Of a stretch of 64,000 nucleotides of DNA, positions 29,838 to 38,287 are shown one piece after another; within the stretch, counting starts at the first letter, position 1, and every line of letters starts with the position of its first letter. A program made the position numbers and the translations under genes. The notes under the pieces are model-generated. The model was not told the origin of the DNA and searched no databases. It saw nothing but the letters and a program-made list of their open reading frames with translations. The stretch is from Microbacterium oxydans (lineage in GTDB: Bacteria > Actinomycetota > Actinomycetes > Actinomycetales > Microbacteriaceae), in NCBI RefSeq assembly GCF_000956405.1, contig NZ_JYIV01000018.1, positions 1-64,000 of the forward strand. The letters are read 5' to 3'.

Positions 29838-30692
29838 ATGGGAAAGCTCTCCCGATTGATCGGAATGGCCTCCGAGGCGCTGGAGAAGAACGCCGCTTCC
29901 GGGCGCAGCGGTCACTCGACGGGCGGATCGCGCCCGCACGACCAATCCCGGTCGACGGACTGGAGCGGACTGCTGCGCGGCGCCGTCGACGCCGTTCGCG
30001 GGCAGGGGGATCCCGGGCAGCCTTCTCAGCCGGGTCGCGCGGCCGGTGAGCCGTACGCGCCGCCCGCAGCCCGTGACCCGTACGCGCCGCCCGCCGCCGG
30101 TGCGTCGCGGGCGTCGAGGTCCGTCACCGATGCCGATCGGGCGGCGATCGCCCGCTACGACTACCTCCTGCAGACGGCCGACCCGCAGCGCGTCGAGCAG
30201 ATCCATCGTGAGGCCTTCGCCCGGCTCTCGCCGGAGCAGCGCTCGCTGGTGGAGGCCCGCATGCGGCAGGAGCTCGCCCCGGGCGAGCACCCGCGTTCCT
30301 CCTCCGCGGACGACCTCGCCAGGGCGGCGGGCCGCACCGAGGCCATGAATCCGGGACGCATGCGCGGCCTGCTGTCGCGTGTGCGGGGTGCCGGCGCCGG
30401 TGGTGCGGCAGTCGCCGCCGGCGGCGCGGCTGTCGGACTTCTCGGCGTCGTGGCCGGTGGCGCGGTGCTCAGCACGGTGGCCGGGCCCCTTCTCGAGCAG
30501 GCCGCGAACATCGGCGTCGACTTCGGCGCACTCGCGGAGGGCGTGGATGTCGAGTCGATCGCCGGAGGCGCGGGGGATCTGTGGGGCTCTGCCGGCGACA
30601 CGGTCTCCGGGCTCGGAGAAGCGGCGAGCGGGTGGGGCGAACAGCTCGGCGACATCGGCATCCCCGGAATCGGCGACATCTTCGGACGTTGA
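29838..30692 (+). CDS. Uncharacterised glycine-rich membrane protein behind a riboswitch-like leader
   Basis: Not recognised. The 284 residues fall into four parts: a short amphipathic head; a disordered linker with a tandem repeat (PYAPPAARDPYAPPAA, about 74-89); a helical segment ARYDYLLQTADPQRVEQIH followed by FARLSPEQRSLVEARMRQEL (about 105-145); and a long Gly/Ala membrane segment (GGAAVAAGGAAVGLLGVVAG, about 180-205) with a Gly-rich acidic tail. ATG 29838 follows AAAGGG by seven bases. The preceding leader suggests metal, perhaps manganese, control. A DedA gene starts six bases after the stop. Confidence 0.7.
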   Translation: MGKLSRLIGMASEALEKNAASGRSGHSTGGSRPHDQSRSTDWSGLLRGAVDAVRGQGDPGQPSQPGRAAGEPYAPPAARDPYAPPAAGASRASRSVTDADRAAIARYDYLLQTADPQRVEQIHREAFARLSPEQRSLVEARMRQELAPGEHPRSSSADDLARAAGRTEAMNPGRMRGLLSRVRGAGAGGAAVAAGGAAVGLLGVVAGGAVLSTVAGPLLEQAANIGVDFGALAEGVDVESIAGGAGDLWGSAGDTVSGLGEAASGWGEQLGDIGIPGIGDIFGR

Positions 30693-30698
30693 CCCCGC

Positions 30699-31364
30699 AT
30701 GGTTCTCGCTGCTGCCACCGAACACGGCTTCACCGGCCTCACCGGATTCGCCGCCGACGTCCTCACCGCCCTCGGCGACGTCGGCGTGGGCGTGCTGGTC
30801 TTCCTGGAGGTGCTCATCCCGCCGATACCGAGCGAGGTCATCCTGCCGTTCGCGGGATACCTGAGTCAGAGCGGCTCCCTGAATCTCGGATGGTTGATCT
30901 TCTGGAGCACCGCGGCGTCGTGGCTGGGGGCGCTGCTGCTGTACTGGCTCGGCGCCGGGATCGGAATGGACCGCGCGGTGCGGATGCTCGCGGCCACGAA
31001 GCTGGTGAGTCGCTCGGACCTCGACCGTGGAACCGAGTGGTTCGTGCGCAGCGGTGCGTGGACCGTGCTGGTCGGGCGCATGGTTCCCGGCGTCCGCAGT
31101 CTGATCTCGATCCCCGCCGGAGCGTCCCGGATGAACCTCGTGACGTTCAGCGTCTACACGATCATCGGGAGCGGACTGTGGAATGCGCTCCTTCTCGGGG
31201 TCGGGGCGGCGCTGGGCAGCCAGCACGAGAAGCTGGAGCAGTACCTCGGCTACCTCGATTACGCCGTCTACTCGGCGATCGCGATCGCACTCGTGGTCCT
31301 GGTGGTTCGCCGGATGCGGGAGGCCGCGGGCGAACGGAAGGCGGTCGCACAGGGGGAGGACTGA
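30699..31364 (+). CDS. DedA-family membrane protein
   Basis: A 221-residue DedA/SNARE-associated family protein. LEVLIPPIPSEVILPFAGYLSQSGSLN is the conserved N-terminal re-entrant segment with the acidic residue, and VGRMVPGVRSLISIPAGASRMNLVTF carries the essential arginines. Family members are implicated in recycling undecaprenyl phosphate or other lipid carriers and in membrane-potential homeostasis. Four or five membrane helices. Six bases after the preceding gene with little ribosome binding site, so translated by coupling and probably sharing its riboswitch-like control. Confidence 0.87.
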   Translation: MVLAAATEHGFTGLTGFAADVLTALGDVGVGVLVFLEVLIPPIPSEVILPFAGYLSQSGSLNLGWLIFWSTAASWLGALLLYWLGAGIGMDRAVRMLAATKLVSRSDLDRGTEWFVRSGAWTVLVGRMVPGVRSLISIPAGASRMNLVTFSVYTIIGSGLWNALLLGVGAALGSQHEKLEQYLGYLDYAVYSAIAIALVVLVVRRMREAAGERKAVAQGED

Positions 31365-31373
31365 GCGTCGACG

Positions 31374-31446
31374 TGCCCCCGCTGGGACTCGAACCCAGAC
31401 TGAAGCGATTTTAAGTCGCCTGCCTCTGCCATTGGGCTACGGGGGC
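31374..31446 (-). tRNA. tRNA with anticodon UAA (Leu by code), short variable loop
   Basis: All cloverleaf parts fold: acceptor GCCCCCG/CGGGGGC, three-pair D stem with GG in the loop, anticodon stem GGCGA/TCGCT with loop CTTAAAA giving anticodon TAA, variable loop TCAGT of five bases, T arm CTGGG-TTCGAGT-CCCAG, discriminator A. CCA is not encoded. Total 73 bases. The codon read would be UUA (leucine), but leucine tRNAs normally have a long variable arm, so amino acid identity is uncertain. Confidence 0.85.
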
Positions 31447-31520
31447 CTCCCGGTCAGCCTATCGCCGTGCTCGTCTGCGACGCGGTGCCGTCAGGAGTGA
31501 AACGGAGTCGGGTGAGGCCT

Positions 31521-31526
31521 TAGGGT
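31521..31526 (+). promoter_or_regulatory. Leaderless -10 box of the deaminase/aldolase-like gene
   Basis: TAGGGT six bases before GTG 31533. Confidence 0.5.
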
Positions 31527-31532
31527 GGGGGA

Positions 31533-32780
31533 GTGCTCGACCTCATCGACGAACTGAGCCCCGTCCATGGTGCGTCCGCGGTCGCCCCCGAGTGGGAGGA
31601 CCCGGCCCGCTACTGGCCGCGCCTGTCCGCGGCGACAGGACACCTCCCGGCACCGGTGGCGGTGATCGACCGCGAGGCGCTCCGCTACAACGCGATGGAC
31701 CTTCTGGTGCGTGCCGGTGGACTCCCGATCCGCGTCGCCTCGAAATCCGTCCGGGTGCGCTCGGTGCTCGACGCCGTGCTGAAGCTGCCGGGGTTCCGCG
31801 GCATCTTGGCTTTCACGCTGGAAGAGGCGCTCTGGCTCGCCGAGACCCACGACGACATCATGCTGGGCTACCCGACCGTGGATCGCGCGGGACTGGAAAG
31901 GCTCATCGCCGACGAGCAGGCCGCGCGACGTATCACGTTGATGATCGACGATCTAGTGCACCTCGACCTGATCGACAGTGTCGCCGTCCCGGGGTCACGT
32001 CCCGAACTCCGCGTCGCAATCGATGTGGATGCCTCCTGGCGGTCCTCGCTCCTCGGCCACATCGGAGTGCGCCGCTCCGCCCTGTTCAGTGCGGGCGAGG
32101 TCGCCGCTTTCGCCCGCAAGGTGGTCGCGCGCCCAGGGTTCCGCCTCGTCGGTCTGCAGATGTACGACGCGCAGATCGCCGGTCAGGGTGATGACGCCGG
32201 ACCCGATGCTCCGCTCATCCGCATGGTGCAGGCCCGCTCTCGCAACGAGCTGCGTGAGCGCCGAGCCGAGATCGTCGCCGCGGTCGGAGCCGTCGCCCCC
32301 TTGGAGATCCTCAACGGTGGCGGAACGGGCTCGCTCGAGTTCACCGGAAGCGACGAATCCCTCACCGAGGCGAGTGCCGGGAGCGGCCTGCTCGGCGGAC
32401 ACCTCTTCGACGGCTACCGCTCGTTCCGGCCAGCACCCGCTTCCGCATTCGCGTTCGACGTGGTGCGGCGCCCTGCCGCCGACATCGCCACAGTGCTCGG
32501 AGGCGGATGGATCGCCTCCGGCCCCGCGGTGGCCTCCCGGCAGCCGCGTGCCGTGTGGCCGGAAGGGCTCCACACCCTCTCCCGCGAAGCCGCCGGCGAG
32601 GTGCAGACGCCGCTGCAGGGACCGGCTGCCGCGTCGCTGGGCGTGGGAGACCGCGTATGGTTCCGCCATGCCAAGAGCGGTGAGCCGGCAGAGCGCATCG
32701 AGAGCTATCACCTGATCTCGGGCGACGAGATCATCGACGAGCTGCCGACCTACCGCGGCGAGGGAAAGGCCTTCCTGTGA
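31533..32780 (+). CDS. PLP fold-type III enzyme (amino acid deaminase/aldolase, alanine-racemase-like N domain)
   Basis: A 415-residue enzyme of the D-threonine aldolase/D-serine dehydratase-like family. VAVIDREALRYNAMDLLVRAGGLPIRVASKSVR (about 45-77) carries the PLP lysine in the VASKS strand, and LEILNGGGTGS (about 252-262) is the phosphate-binding segment. The C-terminal beta domain has LHTLSREAAGEVQTPLQG and WFRHAKSGEP, with metal-binding histidines typical of these zinc-dependent enzymes. Substrate probably a beta-hydroxy D-amino acid. The stop overlaps the next start as GTGA, so the two genes are cotranslated. Confidence 0.82.
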   Translation: MLDLIDELSPVHGASAVAPEWEDPARYWPRLSAATGHLPAPVAVIDREALRYNAMDLLVRAGGLPIRVASKSVRVRSVLDAVLKLPGFRGILAFTLEEALWLAETHDDIMLGYPTVDRAGLERLIADEQAARRITLMIDDLVHLDLIDSVAVPGSRPELRVAIDVDASWRSSLLGHIGVRRSALFSAGEVAAFARKVVARPGFRLVGLQMYDAQIAGQGDDAGPDAPLIRMVQARSRNELRERRAEIVAAVGAVAPLEILNGGGTGSLEFTGSDESLTEASAGSGLLGGHLFDGYRSFRPAPASAFAFDVVRRPAADIATVLGGGWIASGPAVASRQPRAVWPEGLHTLSREAAGEVQTPLQGPAAASLGVGDRVWFRHAKSGEPAERIESYHLISGDEIIDELPTYRGEGKAFL

Positions 32781-34090
32781 CGAGAATCGGCGGCACCTGG
32801 CAGAACTGGGGCCGCTCGGCCTCCGTGCGACCGGTTCGTGTGGAGCGCCCGCGCAGCCCGGAGGGCGTGCAGCGTGCGGTGATCGCCGCGGTCAAGCACG
32901 GACTGCCCGTGAAGGCGGTGGGCGCCGGTCACAGCTTCACCGGCATCGCCATCGCGCCTGGCGTGCTGCTCGAGCTCGACGACCTGCAGGGCCTCGTCTC
33001 CGCCGACGCCGACACCGGCCGGGTGACCCTGCTCGCCGGAACGCGCCTGCATCGCATTCCCGGGCTGCTCGCGCCGTACGGGCTCGCGATGGAGAACCTC
33101 GGCGACATCGATCGCCAGTCCATCGCCGGCGCGATCTCCACGGGCACCCACGGCACGGGCGCGGGCTACGGTGGCCTCGCCACCCAGGTGGTCGGCGTCA
33201 CGATGGTCACCGCCGCAGGCGAGTTCCTCCGGATCGACCAGGAGCACGAGAGCGAGCTCCTGCCCGCGGTGGCGCTGGGACTCGGTGCTCTCGGCATCAT
33301 CGTCGACGTCACGCTCCAGTGCGTTCCCGCGTTCGTGATGCACGCCATCGACGAGCCGGTGCCTCTGGACGACGTGCTCGCCACCCTCGATGAGCGGGTC
33401 GCCGCATCCGACCACTTCGAGTTCTACTGGTTCCCGCATACGGATGTCGCGCTGACGAAGCGGCAGACGCGCCTTCCTGAGGCGACGGTCCGCAAACCGC
33501 TCCCGGTCGTCGGACGATGGATCGACGAGACGCTGCTCTCAAACGGCGTCTACCGCGTGGTGTGCGCGGCCGGCCAAGCCGTGCCGGCGATCACGCCGCC
33601 CTTCAGCAGGCTCGCGGTCAGGCTCACCGGAGATCGCGAGTACACCGAGCTGTCGCACCGCGTGCTCATCCAGAGCAGGACCGTGCGCTTCCGGGAGATG
33701 GAGTACGCGATCCCAGTCGAGAACGTCGTGGCGGCGTTCGAGGCGGTCAGGGCGCTCATCGCCCGGCGCGGGTGGCGGATCGAGTTCCCGATCGAGGTGC
33801 GTTTCGCCGCGGCCGATGACCGCTGGCTCTCCACGGCCCACGCGCGCCCGAGCGCGTACATCGCCGTGCATCGGTACTGGCGCGCTGACCCCACGGAGTA
33901 CTTCGGAGCCGTGGAGGAGATCATGCACGAGTTCGGCGGACGTCCGCATTGGGGCAAGCTCCACACGCTGACCGCGGAGACCCTCCGGGAGCGGTACCCG
34001 CGCTTCGACGACTTCCTCGGACTGCGCGATCGGCTCGATCCGGATCGCCTGTTCGGCAACCGGTATCTCGAACGGGTGCTCGGCAGCTGA
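32777..34090 (+). CDS. FAD-dependent sugar-1,4-lactone oxidase (D-arabinono/L-gulono type)
   Basis: A 437-residue flavoprotein of the aldonolactone oxidase family. The N-terminal FAD domain has VGAGHSFTGIAI (the histidine is the usual covalent flavin site), GTRLHRIPGLL and AISTGTHGTGAGYG; the C-terminal ALO domain ends with the diagnostic GGRPHWGKLHTL near residue 395. It should oxidise a sugar lactone or alditol with oxygen or another acceptor. GTG 32777 overlaps the upstream stop. Confidence 0.87.
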   Translation: MTRIGGTWQNWGRSASVRPVRVERPRSPEGVQRAVIAAVKHGLPVKAVGAGHSFTGIAIAPGVLLELDDLQGLVSADADTGRVTLLAGTRLHRIPGLLAPYGLAMENLGDIDRQSIAGAISTGTHGTGAGYGGLATQVVGVTMVTAAGEFLRIDQEHESELLPAVALGLGALGIIVDVTLQCVPAFVMHAIDEPVPLDDVLATLDERVAASDHFEFYWFPHTDVALTKRQTRLPEATVRKPLPVVGRWIDETLLSNGVYRVVCAAGQAVPAITPPFSRLAVRLTGDREYTELSHRVLIQSRTVRFREMEYAIPVENVVAAFEAVRALIARRGWRIEFPIEVRFAAADDRWLSTAHARPSAYIAVHRYWRADPTEYFGAVEEIMHEFGGRPHWGKLHTLTAETLRERYPRFDDFLGLRDRLDPDRLFGNRYLERVLGS

Positions 34091-34178
34091 ACGGTCCGCG
34101 GCCGTAGCCGCGCATGCCCAGTCCACGTGCAGACTGCGCGTCTAGGATGAGAGAAACACGAGGAAGGGTGGGCCTCTG

Positions 34179-34745
34179 ATGGAATGGCTCGTGCCGGTAC
34201 TGATCGTTGTCGGAGTGATCCTGCTCGTCGGCATCTATCTGTGGGCCACGTACAACTCGCTGGTGCAGCTGAATGTGCGCGTGGACGAGGCATGGAGCGG
34301 CATCACGGTGCAGCTCAAGCGACGAGCCGATCTCATCCCGAACCTCATCGAGACCGTCAAGGGCTACGCCTCCCACGAGAAGGCGGTCTTCGAGAACGTC
34401 ACCCGTGCGCGTGCCGAGACTCTTTCGGCGGGCGGGCCTGGTGAAGCCGGTATCGCCGAGGGACACCTGCAGCAGGCTCTGCGCAGTCTGTTCGCGGTGG
34501 CCGAGGCATATCCGCAGCTGCAGGCGAGCACCAACTTCCTCCAGGTGCAGCAGGCTCTGGTCGACACCGAGGACAAGATCCAGGCCGCGCGTCGGTTCTA
34601 CAACGGTGGTGTGCGCGAGCTGAACACCAAGATCAAAGTCTTCCCGAACAACCTGTTCGCCAAGGGACTGGGCTTCTCCGAGCGCGAGTTCTTCGAGGTG
34701 GCCGACAGCAGCGCGATCTCAGAGCCCCCGCGCGTGCAGTTCTGA
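34179..34745 (+). CDS. LemA family protein
   Basis: A 188-residue LemA protein: one N-terminal membrane helix (VPVLIVVGVILLVGIYLW), then the antiparallel helical domain with YNSLVQLNVRVDEAWSGITVQLKRRADLIPNL, TRARAE, and ARRFYNGGVRELNTKIKVFPNNLFA. Role unknown in bacteria, often envelope-associated. AGGAAGGG (34161-34168) precedes the ATG by ten bases, and TAGGAT (34143-34148) is a plausible -10, so this gene has a leader of about 25 bases. Confidence 0.9.
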   Translation: MEWLVPVLIVVGVILLVGIYLWATYNSLVQLNVRVDEAWSGITVQLKRRADLIPNLIETVKGYASHEKAVFENVTRARAETLSAGGPGEAGIAEGHLQQALRSLFAVAEAYPQLQASTNFLQVQQALVDTEDKIQAARRFYNGGVRELNTKIKVFPNNLFAKGLGFSEREFFEVADSSAISEPPRVQF

Positions 34746-34800
34746 CGCACGGCACCTCTGACGCACGGGTCTGACCCGCGCACATCGTGACGCCCTCGGC

Positions 34801-35712
34801 TCACCACGGCGAGAGCACGAGATCGTCGGCGGTGAACGAGACGTCGCCACGGAGCGTCCAGGAGTCTGTGCGGTACGTCTTCGTCAGCTCGGCGCCGTCC
34901 AAGCCCGTCCCTGTCACGGTGACGACCAGCACCCCGCGGTCGGCCGTGAAGCCCGTCGGAGTGAGGGTGACGGCCGGAGTCTCCTCGACCCGGTAGCGGA
35001 ACTCCTCGACCTCTCGGAACTCCGTCCCCCAGGGGATGCGCAGGCCGCAACCGTCCGGCACCTCGGTCCCGCGAACGGTGCAGGCCTCGACGATGTCGTC
35101 CACGTGGTCTTGCGCGACCGCCGTCGCCTCCGGGCGCAGCGTGGCATCGACCACGGTCGCGACCTCGGCGGCAGGCTCGACGGCTACCGTGCTCTCGCCT
35201 TCGAGAAGCGTCGACGGCGCCGCAGAGACCGTGTACATCGCGGGCAGGAGGGCGATCTCTTTCCCCGTGGGGAGAGCGGTGGTGCCGATCGCGACGGTAG
35301 CGCCGATGGTCGAGTCGACGGTCACCGTGCCGAGTCCCGACGAATCGACATGCCAGCGGCCGTCGACGACGTCGAGGGCGAGCACTGCGTCGTGGGATTC
35401 TCCTCCAAGCTCGAACGAGACCTCCACCGCCGCCGACGTGCTGCCACTGGCGTGCCGCACACGGGTGACCTCGGCGTCTCGGACCAGCGCGCTCGCGGCA
35501 TCGAAGGCGTCCTGCGCGGTCTCTGTGACGACGATTCCGGTGGCTCGCACGGCATCGGTGTCGCCGGACTCCAGCGCGTGGAGATACTCGAGCGCCGCTT
35601 CCTCCGGGGTGGTCGACCGAGCGGAGGATTGCCAGAGCCACACGCCTGCAGCGAGCAGGACGACGACGGCCGCAGCGCTGCCGATCGCCCAGCGCCGCCG
35701 CACCTTGCTCAT
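34801..35712 (-). CDS. Uncharacterised single-pass, exported protein
   Basis: Not recognised as a known family. The 303 residues start with a basic N terminus and one hydrophobic helix (WAIGSAAAVVVLLAAGVWLW, 8-28), then an extracytoplasmic region beginning TTPEEAALEYLHALESGDTDAVRATG that resembles the NTF2-like DUF4878 type of lipoproteins, followed by beta-rich repeats and two cysteines (EACTVRGTEVPDGCG) that may form a disulfide. Downstream of the YcaQ-type gene through two overlapping five-codon frames (see repeat at 35707-35744), so its translation probably depends on ribosomes arriving from that gene. Confidence 0.7.
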   Translation of the reverse strand: MSKVRRRWAIGSAAAVVVLLAAGVWLWQSSARSTTPEEAALEYLHALESGDTDAVRATGIVVTETAQDAFDAASALVRDAEVTRVRHASGSTSAAVEVSFELGGESHDAVLALDVVDGRWHVDSSGLGTVTVDSTIGATVAIGTTALPTGKEIALLPAMYTVSAAPSTLLEGESTVAVEPAAEVATVVDATLRPEATAVAQDHVDDIVEACTVRGTEVPDGCGLRIPWGTEFREVEEFRYRVEETPAVTLTPTGFTADRGVLVVTVTGTGLDGAELTKTYRTDSWTLRGDVSFTADDLVLSPW

Positions 35713-35744
35713 ACGGCCCTGCTCATACGGCCCTGCTCATACGG
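35707..35744 (-). repeat. 14-base tandem repeat making a chain of ATGA stop/start overlaps
   Basis: Two full copies (35707-35720, 35721-35734) and a partial third (35735-35744) of a 14-base unit. On the minus strand each unit contains ATGAGC. The YcaQ-type gene ends in TGA overlapping ATG 35740; that ATG opens a frame of five codons (MSRAV) ending in TGA overlapping ATG 35726; this opens the same five-codon frame, ending in TGA overlapping ATG 35712, the start of the 303-residue protein. AGGG stands five bases before the next ATG in each unit. Confidence 0.85.
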
Positions 35745-37002
35745 GGCTTTCTCGCGGATGGAGATGGCGACGCACGGCCGGACCTGTTCCCGTGCCTGAT
35801 GCCAGGGCCGCGTGAAGCGCCGTGGTGGCGTCGCCCCATCCCGACATCGAGATGTGCTCCAGACCCTGCCAGGCGGCGGCGAGTGCGAGTTCACGGGCGA
35901 TCGGCTCCGCGTCGCCGGGACGCGCCTGCGGCTCCCACCACGCGGATTGCACCTGCAAGGTCGATGTGGCGCGATCGGCCTTGAGATCGACCCGCGCGAC
36001 GATACGGTCGCCGACGAGCACAGGCAGGGAGTAGTAGCCGAAACGCCGCTTCTCGGCCGGCACGTAGATCTCGATGCGGTAGTCGAGGTCGAACGCGCGG
36101 AGCGCTCGGTCGCGGAACCACACCACCGGATCGAACGGCGTCAGGATCGCCGTGGCCTCGACCTTCCGGGGGAGCACCGCGTCTCGATACCGCCACGCGG
36201 GAAGTGGCCGACCGCCCCGGTCCCAGCCGCGCACCTGCACCGGAAGCAGCTCGCCCGCATCCACGAGCGATTCGATCGAGTGGGCGACGGCAGCTCGGTC
36301 GCGGATGCGGTGATAGTCGGCCAGGTCGGACTGGGTCGCTACGCCGCTCGATCGCGCCGCGCGTCTGGTCAGCTCGAGGATGGCTTCGGCGCGGGACACC
36401 TGCCGGGAGCGGATCGCGTCGGGAACGACATGCTCCGCGAGCGCATAGGTGCGCTCGAACCCGCGGCGTCCGCTGATCGCGACATCACCGGTGCGCCACA
36501 GATGCTCGAGGGCCAGCTTCACGTCGTCCCAGTCCCACCAGGTGCCGCGCTCGCGCGGCGCATCGTCGCGCAGATCGGCGGGGCGCAAGGGTCCGCGTGC
36601 CCGCAGCTCGTCGGTGACCCACTGCACGGTTCGGGCGTTGCTGCTCATCCAGGAGTCCGGCCCCGCCCACCGTCGGCGGAAGTCGTCCATCCGGAACCGC
36701 CACAGCGGCCAGTCCTCGAGCGGGATGAAGGTGGCCTCGTGGGCGAGGTACTCGACGTAGTGCGTGGTGCGGGAGAGGAAGATGCGATCGAGCAGGGCGG
36801 GATCGTACTCACCGAGTCGCGAGAACAGCGGGAGGTAATGAGACCGCGCGAACACGTTCACGGAGTCGATCTGCAGAACTCCGAGCCGGTCCATGACCCG
36901 ATGCACGTGCCGCCCCGTGACGGTCGCCGGTCGCGCGCGGGTGAATCCCTGAGCGGCCAGCGCGATTCGACGTGCCTGGGTCGGGCTGAGGGTGTCTGTC
37001 AC
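35737..37002 (-). CDS. YcaQ-type DNA glycosylase / winged-helix protein (HTH_42)
   Basis: A 421-residue protein with the winged-helix scaffold of E. coli YcaQ, an interstrand-crosslink DNA glycosylase. LGVLQIDSVNVFARSHYLPLFSRLG (about 35-59) contains the QxD catalytic motif and the conserved Arg-Ser-His segment. GYYSLPVLVGDRIVARVDLKADR near the C terminus is also typical. Role: DNA repair of crosslinked or bulky bases. GTG 37002 has TACCCT six bases upstream on the minus strand and no ribosome binding site. Confidence 0.85.
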   Translation of the reverse strand: MTDTLSPTQARRIALAAQGFTRARPATVTGRHVHRVMDRLGVLQIDSVNVFARSHYLPLFSRLGEYDPALLDRIFLSRTTHYVEYLAHEATFIPLEDWPLWRFRMDDFRRRWAGPDSWMSSNARTVQWVTDELRARGPLRPADLRDDAPRERGTWWDWDDVKLALEHLWRTGDVAISGRRGFERTYALAEHVVPDAIRSRQVSRAEAILELTRRAARSSGVATQSDLADYHRIRDRAAVAHSIESLVDAGELLPVQVRGWDRGGRPLPAWRYRDAVLPRKVEATAILTPFDPVVWFRDRALRAFDLDYRIEIYVPAEKRRFGYYSLPVLVGDRIVARVDLKADRATSTLQVQSAWWEPQARPGDAEPIARELALAAAWQGLEHISMSGWGDATTALHAALASGTGTGPAVRRHLHPRESPV

Positions 37003-37008
37003 CTCGCC

Positions 37009-37014
37009 AGGGTA
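37009..37014 (-). promoter_or_regulatory. Leaderless -10 box of the YcaQ-type gene
   Basis: TACCCT on the minus strand six bases before GTG 37002. Confidence 0.5.
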
Positions 37015-37078
37015 GCGTCGGGTGCGGACATCGCGCCCGGGAGCGGAAGGATGCGTTCGACGGCATACGCCATGACCT

Positions 37079-37084
37079 TAGACT
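37079..37084 (+). promoter_or_regulatory. Leaderless -10 box of the AI-2E transporter gene
   Basis: TAGACT six bases before ATG 37091; together with 37009-37014 it forms a compact divergent promoter pair. Confidence 0.55.
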
Positions 37085-37090
37085 TGGGCG

Positions 37091-38287
37091 ATGAGCGACG
37101 ACCAGCGACCACGGCTGCGTGACCTCTTCCGTCCGCGCCCGGTCTCCACCGACCGCACCGTGACGACCGAGGCAGATGAGGCAGTCCCCCTGTCGCTGCG
37201 GATCACCGCGAGCTACGCGTGGCGACTGCTCCTGATCGCGGCTGCCATCGGGGTGTTCATCTGGCTGGTGATGCTGCTGAAGCTCCTGGTCATCCCGCTC
37301 ATGGTCGCCATCCTCATCACCGCCCTGCTGTGGCCGGCGTTCTCCTGGATGCTGCGCCGCGGACTCCCACGCTGGTTGGCGATCGCGATCTCGCTGATCG
37401 GCACCGCCGCCATCGTCACGGGCCTGATGTGGCTCGTCGTCTGGCAGGTGCGCGCACAGCTTCCCGACGTGCAGGAGCGCTCGACCGAAGCGTTCGATCA
37501 GTTCCAGGTGTGGCTGCACGACGGACCGCTCAACCTCTCGGACATGCAGATCGCCGACTACCTGCAGCAGGGTCTGGACCTCATCAGCGAGCAGGCGCAG
37601 GTGCTCTGGACAGGTGCACTCGCGATCGGCACGACCGTCGGTCACGTCGCGACGGGCGCCCTGCTCGCCCTGTTCATCCTCATCTGCCTGCTGGCCGACG
37701 GCGCGGGTATCTGGCGCTGGACCCTCAAGGTCTTCCCGCGTCGCGCACGTCCGGCCGTCGACGGCGCCGCCCGCAACGGCTGGACCACGATCGTGAACTA
37801 CGCGCGGACGCAGCTGTTCGTGGCCACCATCGATGCGGTCGGAATCGGCCTCGGTGCCTTCCTGCTGCAGGTGCCGCTCGCGCTTCCCGTCGCCGTGCTG
37901 GTGTTCCTCGGTTCCTTCATCCCGATCGTCGGTGCCGTGGTGACCGGTGCAGTCGCCGTGTTCCTCGCCCTGGTGTACAACGGGCCGTGGATCGCGTTGT
38001 GGATGCTCGTCGTCGTGCTGGCGGTGCAGCAGATCGAGGGGCACATCCTGCAGCCGATCCTGATGGGCTCCGCGGTCAAGGTGCACCCGCTCGCCGTCGT
38101 TCTCGTCGTGGCCGGGGGAGCGATGATCGCCGGAATCCCCGGCGCCCTGTTCGCTGTCCCGCTGGCTGCCTTCGTGAATGTCGCCGCCGTGACCATCAGC
38201 TCGGGTTCCTGGCGCACCGGTGCCGGACCGAGCGGAGACCTGATCTGGAGCACAGTTCCGCGCGAGCGGAGAGGGAGGAATCGATGA
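37091..38287 (+). CDS. AI-2E family (TqsA/PerM-like) membrane transporter
   Basis: A 398-residue membrane protein with seven or eight helices. LLIAAAIGVFIWLVMLLKLLVIP at 50-72, a soluble middle region, then the family block GSFIPIVGAVVTGAVAVFLALVYNGPW and QQIEGHILQPILMGSAVKVHPLAVVL. Family members export autoinducer-2 or exchange sodium for protons; which applies is unknown. Its stop overlaps the ilvA start as ATGA. Confidence 0.88.
   Translation: MSDDQRPRLRDLFRPRPVSTDRTVTTEADEAVPLSLRITASYAWRLLLIAAAIGVFIWLVMLLKLLVIPLMVAILITALLWPAFSWMLRRGLPRWLAIAISLIGTAAIVTGLMWLVVWQVRAQLPDVQERSTEAFDQFQVWLHDGPLNLSDMQIADYLQQGLDLISEQAQVLWTGALAIGTTVGHVATGALLALFILICLLADGAGIWRWTLKVFPRRARPAVDGAARNGWTTIVNYARTQLFVATIDAVGIGLGAFLLQVPLALPVAVLVFLGSFIPIVGAVVTGAVAVFLALVYNGPWIALWMLVVVLAVQQIEGHILQPILMGSAVKVHPLAVVLVVAGGAMIAGIPGALFAVPLAAFVNVAAVTISSGSWRTGAGPSGDLIWSTVPRERRGRNR

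Noticed and set aside
31374..31446. Assignment of the tRNA as a bldA orthologue
   Set aside because: The anticodon is the same, but the variable arm is short and the body differs from class II leucine tRNAs.
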